Notes: generated by a model not told the origin, from the sequence alone. A stretch of DNA of 10,913 nt from a bacterium ADurb.Bin374 (GCA_002068715.1 MWAR01000116.1:1-10913), one strand, 5' to 3'; shown: positions 1 through 6,225, counted from the first letter of the stretch. A program made the numbers and translations.

Positions 1-1115
1 TTAAATACAATATTTCCAGCTGGAAGATCGGCCCTCAGACCCCCGGCCTGGAAAACGACGATCGGGCAGCCAGAAACATCGGATACGGCTTTGCAGAGCT
101 GCTCTCCGAGGTGGTATAGCCCGTCCGGGCCTCGTTTTCGGAGAAACTCGCGGGGGCTGACGCCGACCGGCCGAGCCGCGATCTCTTCCACCATGCGGCT
201 CCAGGAGGCGACGACGGAGTCGATGTCCGGGGCGGACGGCCACGAGGCCGGATCGAGGAGGACCGAATCGTAGCTGAAGGAGGCGATCGTGCGGGTTGCC
301 GGATCGAAAGACAGGGTCAGGGCACCCATGTGAGAACCGTAGCCCCGGGTCTGCATGATGAATGTTTTGCCGGAGCGAACGGGCTGGGTAAGCTGGTGGT
401 CGGTATGCCCGCCGATGATCACATCGAGGTCTGGAACCGCTCGAGCGATCTCGAGATCGGTGTCGTGGCCGCTGTGACTGAGAAGAATAACGAGGTCGCA
501 GCCGCGCTCGCGAAGCTCGGCCGCGACACGGCGTGCGGCCGAGGCCGGGGGCTCGAGAACGAGGTCGGCGATGTGTTCGGGATACGTCAGCGTCGGCAGT
601 TCGGACGTCATGACGCCGGTGATTCCGATCGTCAGCGAGCCGATGCGAGTTACGAGAAATCGTCGCCAGGGAACGCCAGGCCCGGTCAGATTCGCGCAGA
701 CGATCGGAAAGCGGGATGACCGTATCGACTCGTTCAGAGCTTCCCGCCCGTAATCTAAATCGTGATTGCCGATCGTGGCCGCGGTATAGGAGAGCGCGTT
801 GAATAGATCCGTCATGGCCTGGCCGCGCGAGAAGTTTGCCTCCATCGTTCCCTGGAACCGGTCGCCGGCGTCGAGCTGGAGCCAGCGGATTCCCTGCCTG
901 ACCGCCCTGAGCTTGTACTGCTGAAAAGCGCCGGCCAGCGCCTGGGGCCCGCCAAGCATCGGGGGATTCTCCTTTGTCATCCAGAGGGCCGATGTCGGCC
1001 GTATCGAGCCGTGCCAGTCGTTCGTGTGCAGAAGCAGCAGCTGCTCGGCGCCGACTGCTTGGGTCGAAAAGGAGAGGAGAAAAAGTGCAGCCAATCGTTT
1101 CAGAGATCGAATCAT
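1..1115 (-). CDS. Exported 5'-nucleotidase/UshA-family metallophosphoesterase (C-terminus beyond window)
   Basis: Reading leftward from ATG at 1115 gives 371 codons with no stop before the window edge. Residues 1-23 form a signal peptide ending QAVGA, so the protein is probably periplasmic. The metallophosphoesterase domain shows its metal-binding motifs in order: HTNDWHG (30-36), DAGD (82-85), GNHD (116-119), SHSGHD (213-218) and GGHTDH (235-240). GGLRADLPAG (358-367) matches the opening of the C-terminal 5'-nucleotidase domain, whose remainder lies outside. The family hydrolyses nucleotides, UDP-sugars or related phosphoesters with two metal ions. SoxB of thiosulfate oxidation belongs to the same superfamily, but GNHD followed by LDYG looks more UshA-like. 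The substrate is not determinable here. An AAGGA-like ribosome binding site lies about 11 bases upstream. It is 119 bp downstream of the damaged rhodanese locus on the same strand. Confidence 0.9.
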   Translation of the reverse strand, partial: MIRSLKRLAALFLLSFSTQAVGAEQLLLLHTNDWHGSIRPTSALWMTKENPPMLGGPQALAGAFQQYKLRAVRQGIRWLQLDAGDRFQGTMEANFSRGQAMTDLFNALSYTAATIGNHDLDYGREALNESIRSSRFPIVCANLTGPGVPWRRFLVTRIGSLTIGITGVMTSELPTLTYPEHIADLVLEPPASAARRVAAELRERGCDLVILLSHSGHDTDLEIARAVPDLDVIIGGHTDHQLTQPVRSGKTFIMQTRGYGSHMGALTLSFDPATRTIASFSYDSVLLDPASWPSAPDIDSVVASWSRMVEEIAARPVGVSPREFLRKRGPDGLYHLGEQLCKAVSDVSGCPIVVFQAGGLRADLPAGNIVF

Positions 1116-1189
1116 GTTGGGGAATCCTTCGGAAAATGGTCTGAACAGATGCCGACATGATAGCGATTCATGCAGGCCGAAGACAAGAC

Positions 1190-1216
1190 GGCGGCCAAAT
1201 CTTTCGACTGGCCGCC
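1190..1216 (-). terminator. Hairpin, probable terminator of the rhodanese locus
   Basis: Eight-base arms GGCGGCCA (1190-1197) and TGGCCGCC (1209-1216) pair perfectly around an 11-base loop. On the minus strand the stem is followed by the moderately T-rich GTCTTGTCTTC. It lies 18 bp past the rhodanese stop codon and before the 5'-nucleotidase start, so it could end or attenuate leftward transcription. The T tract is weak. Confidence 0.45.
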
Positions 1217-1234
1217 TTGCAAAACGACTCGAGG

Positions 1235-1872
1235 TTATTTCACGCCCGTTTCGATGGGAAACTCGGTTCTGGCGGCCCATTCGGTCCAGCCGCCGTCATA
1301 CCAGGCGACATTCTCGTAACCGAGCAGCCGGCGAAGGACGAACCAGGTCTGACTTGCCTGGTGGCCCGTTCGGCAATGAACGATGAGGCGGGCGTGCCTG
1401 TCGCCGACAAGCTTTTCATACGCTTCCGCGAGATCGGTCAGTGGTTTGAGGCTCACTCCGACCGTTCCGGAGGCGAGATCTGAGGAGAACGGCCTGTTGC
1501 GTGCGCCGGGAATGTGGCCGGCACGGGCTTCGTCCGACCTGGCTCCCGTGTAGAAGTCGGCTGGACGGTTTTCCGCTTTCCAACGTGCCCAACCCCCGTC
1601 CAGGATCGAGTATCGCGTGTGGCCAAGCCGCTCGAGGGCGATCGCCACGAGAGTCTCATCGTGGAGTTTGTCTCCGTGAACGATGACGACATGCGTTTCT
1701 GGAACGATGCCCATCGCGCCGAACTGGCGCGCCACAGGTCGGCCGGAAGCAGAATTGACGGAACGCCGCCCCTGACGCCGCGGAGGCTTTCCGGGTTGAG
1801 CGATACCGAGCCCGGAATATGCGACGTGTTGTATTCCGGCTGGGGCCGCGTGTCGAGGGCGGGGAATGATCC
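1235..1872 (-). pseudogene. Two-domain rhodanese (thiosulfate sulfurtransferase-like), frameshifted and internally shortened
   Basis: Two overlapping minus-strand frames together read as one tandem rhodanese. Domain 1 begins near 1872 with FPALDTRPQPEYNTSHIPG. The reading frame must shift at 1735/1734, where one base seems missing between CTG and TGG. It then continues ARQFGAMGIVPETHVVIVHG, GDKLHDETLVAIALERLG and LDGGWARWKAE. Domain 2 has the GHIPGARN motif, the catalytic loop HCRTGHQAS (Cys codon 1373-1375) and a YDGGWTEWAA end, then TAA at 1235. Rhodaneses move sulfane sulfur through this cysteine; domain 1 of tandem forms normally lacks it. The helical linker and first strand expected between WKAE and NRPADFY (near 1570) appear absent. 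The N-terminus is not its own: the same frame runs back into a YeeE-like piece. A TTG at 1971 with GGAGG upstream could start a product, but that product would be chimeric and frameshifted. Confidence 0.75.
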
Positions 1873-2071
1873 GCCCCGTTCAATCGTCACCGTGATGCGG
1901 CCAGCGGCAAACGCCGAGAAGAGCCCGCCGATGAAGGTGCCGACGAGGATTAAGGACAGGTAGTATTTCAACGGTTGAGGCCTCCACGCGTCGAAATACG
2001 ACGAGCCAGCGACATACTCGGGCGCGATGAGGAGCTGACACTGGGCGCCGAGCCGGGCGATGCCCGCCGAC
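1873..2071 (-). pseudogene. Fragment resembling YeeE/YedE (TsuA-type thiosulfate transporter) family
   Basis: The frame shared with the start of the rhodanese encodes, from about 2064 to 1873, GIARLGAQCQLLIAPEYVAG, then SSYFDAWRPQPLKYYLSLIL, then VGTFIGGLFSAFAAGRITV and TIERG. From memory of the family, this matches an internal stretch of YeeE/YedE proteins: the APxYVxxxxYF loop, a hydrophobic helix with GxxxGxxxSA, and a GRxxxxxERG turn. It covers about 65 residues. The upstream helices and the downstream GCTSGQ-type motif of the family are missing. The piece passes straight into the rhodanese domain at ERG|GSFPALDTR. Without the TTG at 1971 it has no start of its own, and an in-frame TGA lies upstream at 2101-2103. 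YeeE and rhodanese genes are often neighbours, so a collapsed operon is plausible. The alternative is that the hydrophobic stretch is simply a membrane anchor of an odd rhodanese. Confidence 0.5.
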
Positions 2072-2196
2072 GGCCTGTTTGCCGGCCGCTTCGGAGGTGA
2101 TCATCGGAAACCCGGCGTTCTGCCAGGCTTCACTGACGCGAGCAGCCATGTCAGGACGGCAACGCGAAACAGGGAACGTGATTTCCGGGCGTGCAT
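2072..2196 (-). pseudogene. Gene start with signal peptide, joined out of frame to a rhodanese-like tail
   Basis: ATG at 2196 has an excellent ribosome binding site (GGAGG, 5-base spacer) and begins MHARKSRSLFRVAVLTWLLA, a convincing Sec signal peptide. That frame ends at TGA 2101-2103 after only 31 codons. From about 2134 a different frame reads EAWQNAGFPMITSEAAGKQA, which resembles the last helix of single-domain rhodaneses (EAWxxAGFPV type ends). The body of the domain, roughly 90 residues including the active-site cysteine, is missing. I read this as the two ends of an exported single-domain rhodanese joined by an internal deletion. The start is well supported; the identity of the tail is tentative. 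Confidence 0.4.
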
Positions 2197-2210
2197 CTCG
2201 ACCTCCGTGA

Positions 2211-2228
2211 ATATGGAATGATTCATAT
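2211..2228 (-). promoter_or_regulatory. Imperfect palindrome, possible operator of the sulfur locus
   Basis: The 18 bases ATATGGAATGATTCATAT form an imperfect palindrome (outer ATAT arms, inner GAAT-G-ATTC, one unpaired G) 15 bp before the ATG at 2196. ArsR-family sulfide or metal sensors are known to use ATTC/GAAT half-sites, so an operator of that type is possible. No regulator gene is in the window and no strong promoter boxes were found. Position and symmetry are the only evidence. Confidence 0.3.
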
Positions 2229-2289
2229 ACAAAACTCCCGGGCATGCGAAAGAGCGGCGGACTCAAAAAAAGGCTGAGCGAACGCGAGT

Positions 2290-2321
2290 TTTTCCGGCCG
2301 GGCCTTCGCCCGACCGGAAAA
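2290..2321. terminator. Strong GC-rich hairpin downstream of the peroxiredoxin gene
   Basis: Arms of 14 bases (2290-2303 and 2308-2321) pair almost perfectly, with one G:T mismatch, around a 4-base loop. The hairpin lies about 28 bp past the peroxiredoxin stop. It has T's at the base of the 5' arm and A's at the 3' arm on both strands, so no T run follows the stem directly. A run of seven T's on the minus strand comes about 20 bases later. It may be a terminator or an mRNA 3'-end stabiliser. Confidence 0.5.
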
Positions 2322-2349
2322 CGCGTGTGTCAGTGGTCTAAACCGGAGA

Positions 2350-3117
2350 TTATTCTTCCGATTTGTTCAGTTTGAGCTGGCTCTTGGGTAGCCGCTTGGT
2401 GCAGAAGAACCAGTCGTAGCAGTGATACCCGTCACCGGCGTTGCTGACGCGCTCCTTGGCGGAACCGCACGATCCGGGGGGCGGCACGATCACGTCATCG
2501 CCGGGTTGCCAGTCGGCGGGAGTGGCGACGTTGTGGGTGTCGGACGTCTGCATGGCGATCAGAAGCCGCTTGAGCTCCTGAAAATTGCGGCCGTTCGAGA
2601 GCGGATAGTATATCATTGCACGGATCTTTCCGTTCGGATCGACGAAGAAGACGGCCCGGACGGCCTTCGTGTCGGCTGCGTTGGGGTGGAGCATGCCGTA
2701 TTTCTTCGCGATATTCATCTTGATGTCGGCAATGAGGGGGAACGTGACCTCCATGTTCCGCATGTTGCGGTACTGGATTTTCTCCTTGATCGTCCGCAGC
2801 CAGGCGATATGGCTGTAAAGGCTGTCGATCGAAAGGCCGATCAGCTCGCAGTTGAGGGCTTTGAACTGGCTCTGCATGCGGGCGAAGGTCATGAACTCGG
2901 TAGTGCAGACAGGCGTGAAGTCGGCCGGGTGGCTGAAAAGGATGACCCATTTGCCCTTGTAATCCTGCGGGAAGTGGATCGTTCCCTGCGTCGTCTCCGC
3001 CGTGAACTCGGGCGCGGGATCGTTGATCAGCGGCAGGGTCGTCTCTTGAGCAAGGGCGGGAAACGCGGCGTGAAACGACAGAACAACGAGAACAAATACG
3101 GACAGCAGTTTTCTCAT
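2350..3117 (-). CDS. Exported peroxiredoxin, Prx6 subfamily with C-terminal cysteines
   Basis: The 255-residue protein starts at ATG 3117, which has GGAGGA upstream; a longer reading from 3168 adds 17 residues but no good ribosome binding site. Residues 1-23 are a signal peptide ending FPALA. The thioredoxin-fold peroxidase follows: HPADFTPVCTTEF (63-75) holds the peroxidatic Cys71 with Thr68, and Arg154 sits in KAVRAVFFVD. The Prx6-type extension has DWQPGDDVIVPPP (202-214) and a tail with Cys217, Cys233 and Cys239 (YHCYDWFFCTK). Such tails occur in archaeal and bacterial Prx6-type enzymes, where a C-terminal cysteine can resolve the sulfenic acid, so a 2-Cys mechanism is likely. The enzyme reduces H2O2, organic peroxides or peroxynitrite. 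The export signal is unusual for this subfamily and places detoxification outside the cytoplasm. Confidence 0.93.
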   Translation of the reverse strand: MRKLLSVFVLVVLSFHAAFPALAQETTLPLINDPAPEFTAETTQGTIHFPQDYKGKWVILFSHPADFTPVCTTEFMTFARMQSQFKALNCELIGLSIDSLYSHIAWLRTIKEKIQYRNMRNMEVTFPLIADIKMNIAKKYGMLHPNAADTKAVRAVFFVDPNGKIRAMIYYPLSNGRNFQELKRLLIAMQTSDTHNVATPADWQPGDDVIVPPPGSCGSAKERVSNAGDGYHCYDWFFCTKRLPKSQLKLNKSEE

Positions 3118-3175
3118 CGGAATATCCTCCTCGATATTTTCACGAAGCTTTTGCAGCTTTCGCGTCATAGCGATC

Positions 3176-3205
3176 AGGATACGAGAATGGTGCGTGTGGT
3201 GTCAA
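3176..3205 (-). promoter_or_regulatory. Sigma70-type promoter of the peroxiredoxin gene
   Basis: On the minus strand a perfect -35 TTGACA (3200-3205) is followed after 18 bases by TATCCT (3176-3181), about 60 bp before the ATG at 3117. Immediately upstream is a strongly AT-rich stretch (about 3206-3252) that could act as an UP element or hold regulator sites. Confidence 0.55.
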
Positions 3206-3263
3206 ATCAATATGTTGTTCGGTATAGTATTATTATATATGTGGTAATATTGAAATCTGCAGC

Positions 3264-3360
3264 GTGAAGCGCCCGTTCACCTTGCGCTTGTCGAAGGGGG
3301 GAGTCCTCGATACTCGACGGACTCGGCACGAACGGAAACTCGAAATCGGCTTTTGGTATC
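3264..3360 (+). repeat. Dispersed intergenic repeat, copy A
   Basis: This copy aligns along its whole length with 8211-8316 (same orientation) and with the reverse complement of 5055-5150. Shared blocks are CGTTCACC-like, GCTTGTCG-AAGG, GGCACGAACGGAAAC and CGGCTTT. In its centre GAGTCC (3301-3306) pairs with GGACTC (3318-3323), with inner TCGA arms, giving a hairpin. It lies between the BtpA-family stop and the peroxiredoxin promoter. It is REP-like: short, intergenic and palindromic, without coding capacity. Confidence 0.7.
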
Positions 3361-3377
3361 CCGCCTCACATGCGAGT

Positions 3378-4205
3378 TCAGGCGACTCGGGAAACCTTCC
3401 GATGCGCCTCGGCGAGGCGTGCGAGCGCCGACTCGTCGAGCGGGTTCTCCCAGTAGCCGCCCTGCTTCGTGCTCGAGCCGATGATCCAGGCGTCGGCCTC
3501 GGCATACGCGGCGGCGTTTTCGGGGGTGATGCCCGAGCCGATCGCAACCGGGAGTTTCGTGGCTTTCTTCACCTCGGCGAGATGCGCCGGCACGGCGGCA
3601 TGACCGGTGCTGAGGCCGGTCACGATCACGCCGTCGACGCCGAAAAACTCTGCGCCGTGCGCCCATTCCGTGAGATTCAGATCGGCCGTGACGGCGTGCG
3701 CCGAATGTTTCTTCTGAATATCGGTCCATATTTTGATGTGCGTCGCGCCGAGCCGCTTGCGCTCGCGCAGGAGTTCGGCGGCGCAGGCCTCGATCCAGCC
3801 TTCGTCCGCGACGTGGGCGAAAACGAAGCCTTCGGCCCGGATGAACTGGAGATCGGCCGCCAGCGCGACGGAAAGCGCTTCCATGTTTGCCCCCGCCAGG
3901 ATCTGGATCCCGACGGGATACGCGGGGCCGACCGCGTCGCGCACGCGGAGCGCGACGGCGGTCATCGCCGCAGTGATCTCGGGCCCGACATGCCCTTTCA
4001 GATATGGCCTGTCGTGCATGTTCTCGAGCATGATGCCGCCGAATCCCGCTTTCTGGTAGGCCAGGGCTTCGGCAACGGCGATGTCGGCGATTTCCTTCAG
4101 ACCATAGCGGCTGAACGGAGTGCCTGGAAGGGCATGAACATGGACCATGCCGAGAAGGAGCGGCGCCGGGGCCGCACAGGGAAAGCCGAAACGTGACTCG
4201 TTCAT
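3378..4205 (-). CDS. BtpA/SgcQ-family TIM-barrel protein
   Basis: This 275-residue cytoplasmic protein matches the BtpA family over its full length. The family signature GMVHVHALPGTP is at residues 19-30, followed by GIMLENMHDRPY and later IGSGITPENAAAYAEADAWI plus IGSSTKQGGYW, a typical phosphate-binding end of a (beta/alpha)8 barrel. BtpA is needed for photosystem I accumulation in Synechocystis, while SgcQ sits in an enteric sugar-phosphotransferase cluster; most members have no proven reaction. Nothing here suggests photosynthesis, so a role in sugar-phosphate or nucleoside metabolism is more likely but unproven. ATG 4205 is preferred over GTG 4208 because GGAGG then sits 5 bases upstream. 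It seems to be a single-gene unit. Confidence 0.9.
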   Translation of the reverse strand: MNESRFGFPCAAPAPLLLGMVHVHALPGTPFSRYGLKEIADIAVAEALAYQKAGFGGIMLENMHDRPYLKGHVGPEITAAMTAVALRVRDAVGPAYPVGIQILAGANMEALSVALAADLQFIRAEGFVFAHVADEGWIEACAAELLRERKRLGATHIKIWTDIQKKHSAHAVTADLNLTEWAHGAEFFGVDGVIVTGLSTGHAAVPAHLAEVKKATKLPVAIGSGITPENAAAYAEADAWIIGSSTKQGGYWENPLDESALARLAEAHRKVSRVA

Positions 4206-4610
4206 CACATCCTCCGTTGCCGCAGATATGCCGATCCTCTGGAAACGACTCGCGCGAAGACTACCACAAAATCTCTCGCACCGTCATCGGGCGACAGGAC
4301 GAATCCAAGGGTATTCACTGCCGCTGGATCAAGGAACATCGAAGGATTTCATGTCTCATGGCGCATTCCCACGCGTCTGAAGATGAGCGGATACCTCGGT
4401 CTGCCGGTAAGGGGCGACATCGGGCGTGACGGCAGCAGGTTGGAATCGGCGATCGGCGATCTCGTGTTGCCCCTTGTGACCGGTTAGTTCTTCCTCTCGC
4501 CCCTGGGAAAGAAGGAGAAAAGGGTAGCTCCCACCATGTATGACAAAATCGCAGGCTCGGAAGAACGCTTCTCCTCCTGACGGTTTTGCAGGACATGATA
4601 GAATCGTGAC
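4206..4610. other. About 400-bp divergent intergenic region
   Basis: This stretch separates the leftward BtpA-family gene from the rightward acetyltransferase gene. It must carry the BtpA-family ribosome binding site and promoter, and the acetyltransferase promoter at its right end. The open frames inside give low-complexity, arginine- and serine-rich translations with no recognisable motif. I see no RNA gene or repeat. Confidence 0.5.
4577..4604 (+). promoter_or_regulatory. Promoter of the GNAT gene, predicting a leaderless transcript
   Basis: CTGACG (4577-4582), a 16-base spacer and TAGAAT (4599-4604) with an extended -10 TGA at 4596-4598 resemble a sigma70 promoter. A start seven bases past the -10 is position 4611, the A of the ATG. 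No Shine-Dalgarno sequence precedes that ATG, which fits a leaderless mRNA. Confidence 0.45.
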
Positions 4611-5054
4611 ATGCAACCAAAGCCTGAAGTCATCAGAGTGCCGGTCGAAAGAATTCTGCCGCTTCGACAGAAAATCCTCCGGGCAGGCATGCCCGGCCTT
4701 TCGGCGCGATTCGACGGCGACGAGAACCCGACGACGGTACACCTCGGGGCGCTGATCGACGGCGCAATCGTCGGTTGCGTGACCTTCCTCGACTCGACGT
4801 ATGAAGGCTCACCCGCATGGCAGTTGCGCGGCATGGCCGTCGATGCGTCATACCAGGGAGGAGGGATCGGCAGAATCCTCCTCGAAGAGGGAAAGCGGAT
4901 CCTCGATGCCGTTGGTCCCCGGCGGCCCTGGTGGTGCAACGCACGCGAGGGGGCCGCCGGCTTCTACGAGAAGCTGGGGTGGAAAAAAGTATCCGACAGG
5001 TTTGAGATTCCCACCGTGGGGCCGCATTACCGCATGTTATTGAGCCCTGTATAA
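4611..5054 (+). CDS. GNAT-family N-acetyltransferase
   Basis: The 147-residue protein is the usual length for a single GNAT domain. It shows the strand-helix order of the fold: an N-terminal VERILPLRQKILRAGMP helix, LGALIDGAIVGCVTFLDSTY strands, then the acetyl-CoA pyrophosphate loop RGMAVDASYQGGGIGRILL (residues about 73-91, QxxGxG) and a C-terminal GAAGFYEKLGWKKVSDRFEI followed by GPHYRML. The FYEKLGW and GPHYRM motifs are common in small GNATs of unknown acceptor (ElaA- or PhnO-like). It is cytosolic. The start is supported by the domain and by promoter placement, not by a ribosome binding site. The gene is alone on the plus strand between two leftward genes. Confidence 0.88.
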   Translation: MQPKPEVIRVPVERILPLRQKILRAGMPGLSARFDGDENPTTVHLGALIDGAIVGCVTFLDSTYEGSPAWQLRGMAVDASYQGGGIGRILLEEGKRILDAVGPRRPWWCNAREGAAGFYEKLGWKKVSDRFEIPTVGPHYRMLLSPV

Positions 5055-5150
5055 CGAAAGCCGGTTTCGCGTTTCCGTTCGTGCCGGGCCTGTCGATGTG
5101 CGAGAGGCTTCCGCGCCTTTCGGCAAACTCAAGACAGGCTTCGACAAACC
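5055..5150 (-). repeat. Dispersed intergenic repeat, copy C (inverted)
   Basis: The reverse complement aligns with copies A and B, best in GGCACGAACGGAAACGCGAAA and the following CGGCTTT block. The central hairpin is kept with different bases: GCCT with TCG pairs with CGA and AGGC. It lies directly after the acetyltransferase stop, between convergent genes, where it might also act in transcription termination. Confidence 0.65.
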
Positions 5151-5169
5151 TCGATGGAACTGGACGCTT

Positions 5170-5197
5170 CCATTATAAATAATTCAAAATATAATGG
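5170..5197. repeat. Short AT-rich inverted repeat
   Basis: CCATTATA (5170-5177) and TATAATGG (5190-5197) are perfect 8-base inverted arms around a 12-base AT-rich loop. They lie just after the dehydrogenase stop codon in the convergent gap. The function is unknown; a weak 3'-end hairpin is possible. Confidence 0.35.
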
Positions 5198-5202
5198 CTG
5201 GC

Positions 5203-6225
5203 TTATTCCGGAAAAGTGAGGAGAACCTTCATCACCCCGCGCGTTGCTGCGTGCTTGAAGGCCTCTTCCGCGCGTTCGATCGGATACCGGCCCTCGATGA
5301 GGTTCTCGACGGGATACGTGCCCGTGGCGAGGGCGTTGAGAGCCCGCCGGAACGGGCCGCACCGCGAACCGACGACGGTGATCTCCTTGGTGACCAGCGG
5401 CGTCAGGCTGATTTCGTGCCGGCCGGCGATCGTCGATTTCATCACGATCGTCCCGCGCGGTCGCACGAGGCGGAGGGCCGCTTCCAGCCCCGTGGCCGAG
5501 CCTGTCGCCTCGACGACGAGGTCGGCATCGGCGAGGTCGCTTTCGGGAACGGCGGTTTCCACCCCCGGATACCGGATTTTCTGGAACACTTCGGGGTGAT
5601 GCCCGACGAGAGCGGCCAACCCGGCGGTCTTGGCGAGGACCCAGGCACACAGGGTGCCCATTTTCCCCGCACCCAGAACGACGATGCGCATGCCCGACAG
5701 GATATGGACCTGCTCCGCGATCTCGAAGGCCGCGGCGAGTGGCTCGGTGAACACTGCCTGGGCGCAACTGGAGCCTGAGTTCACCGAGCTGTGCCGCGAC
5801 TACCCGAAGCTGGAGAAGACCAACCACATCCAGCACCTGGGCACGCTGGGTACGGGCAACCACTTCATCGAGGTCTGCCTGGACGAAACGGGCTTCGTGT
5901 GGTTCATGCTGCACAGCGGCTCGCGCGGCGTGGGCAACTTCATCGGCACGATGTTCATCGAGCTCTGGCAGGTCGTGCAGCCGATGTTGATCTCGCCGAC
6001 GACCCGCTTGCCTAGCAGCAGCGGGGAATCAGCCTCGACGACTTCCCCGACGAACTCGTGGCCGGGGACTCCCGAAAACTGCCTGTATCCGCGGAGCAAC
6101 TCGAGATCGGTGCCGCAGATGCCGACAAGGCGAGGCTTGATCAGCGCCCAGCCCTCGGGACGTTGTGGTTCCTGCCGGTCGCCGACGAGGTGTATTCGGT
6201 CTTTGTCTATCAGCAAAGCTCTCAT
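5203..6225 (-). pseudogene. Zinc-dependent medium-chain alcohol dehydrogenase, interrupted in the middle
   Basis: The N-terminal half starts at ATG 6225 with GGAGG 6 bases upstream. It reads through the catalytic zinc ligand in GICGTD (Cys37), GHE (His56, Glu57) and the first two structural-zinc cysteines (Cys83, Cys86) in GEINIGCTTC. Homology then stops at about 5967. It resumes at about 5757 with AVFTEPLAAAFEIAEQ, the Rossmann motif VVLGAGKMG, VVEATGSATG and an end at TAA 5203. About 50 expected residues are absent, including the rest of the structural-zinc lobe. In their place is a piece of an RtcB gene on the other strand. The two halves are in the same frame, with a single TAG (5800-5802) between them. 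As written it should not give an active dehydrogenase. The intact relatives oxidise alcohols or sugar alcohols with NAD(P). The start is 48 bp past the preceding gene. Confidence 0.8.
5758..5965 (+). pseudogene. rtcB: Internal fragment of RtcB (3'-phosphate RNA ligase) inside the dehydrogenase gene
   Basis: The plus-strand frame from TGG 5759 reads WAQLEPEFTELCRDYPKLEK, TNHIQHLGTLGTGNHFIEV, CLDETGFVWFMLHSGSRGVG, NFIGTMFIEL. By recall it matches E. coli RtcB from about residue 134 to 200, including LGTLGTGNHFIE and MLHSGSRG with the same 17-residue spacing between the two active-site histidines (His168 and His185 in E. coli). RtcB joins 2',3'-cyclic or 3'-phosphate RNA ends to 5'-OH ends using GTP and Mn2+. 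Only about 69 codons are present: no start, no guanylated histidine region and no C-terminus. On both sides the same frame enters antisense dehydrogenase sequence. It cannot encode a ligase. Confidence 0.85.

Noticed and set aside
1..1158. 385-codon minus-strand frame
   Set aside because: The translation is arginine-rich without motifs. Another minus-strand frame of the same region (ATG 1115) encodes a clear 5'-nucleotidase-family protein.
2422..4196. Long plus-strand frames opposite the peroxiredoxin and BtpA-family genes
   Set aside because: They are antisense to two well-supported genes, have no family motifs and lack convincing ribosome binding sites.
4383..4487. 34-codon plus-strand frame beginning MSGYLGLPVRGDIG
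   Set aside because: It has sensible codon composition and ends in a mildly hydrophobic segment, but there is no clear ribosome binding site, promoter or known relative.
5800..5802. In-frame TAG between the dehydrogenase halves as a possible recoded (amber read-through) codon
   Set aside because: The TAG lies inside sequence that is coding RtcB on the other strand, so it is an accident of antisense reading, not a conserved recoding site.
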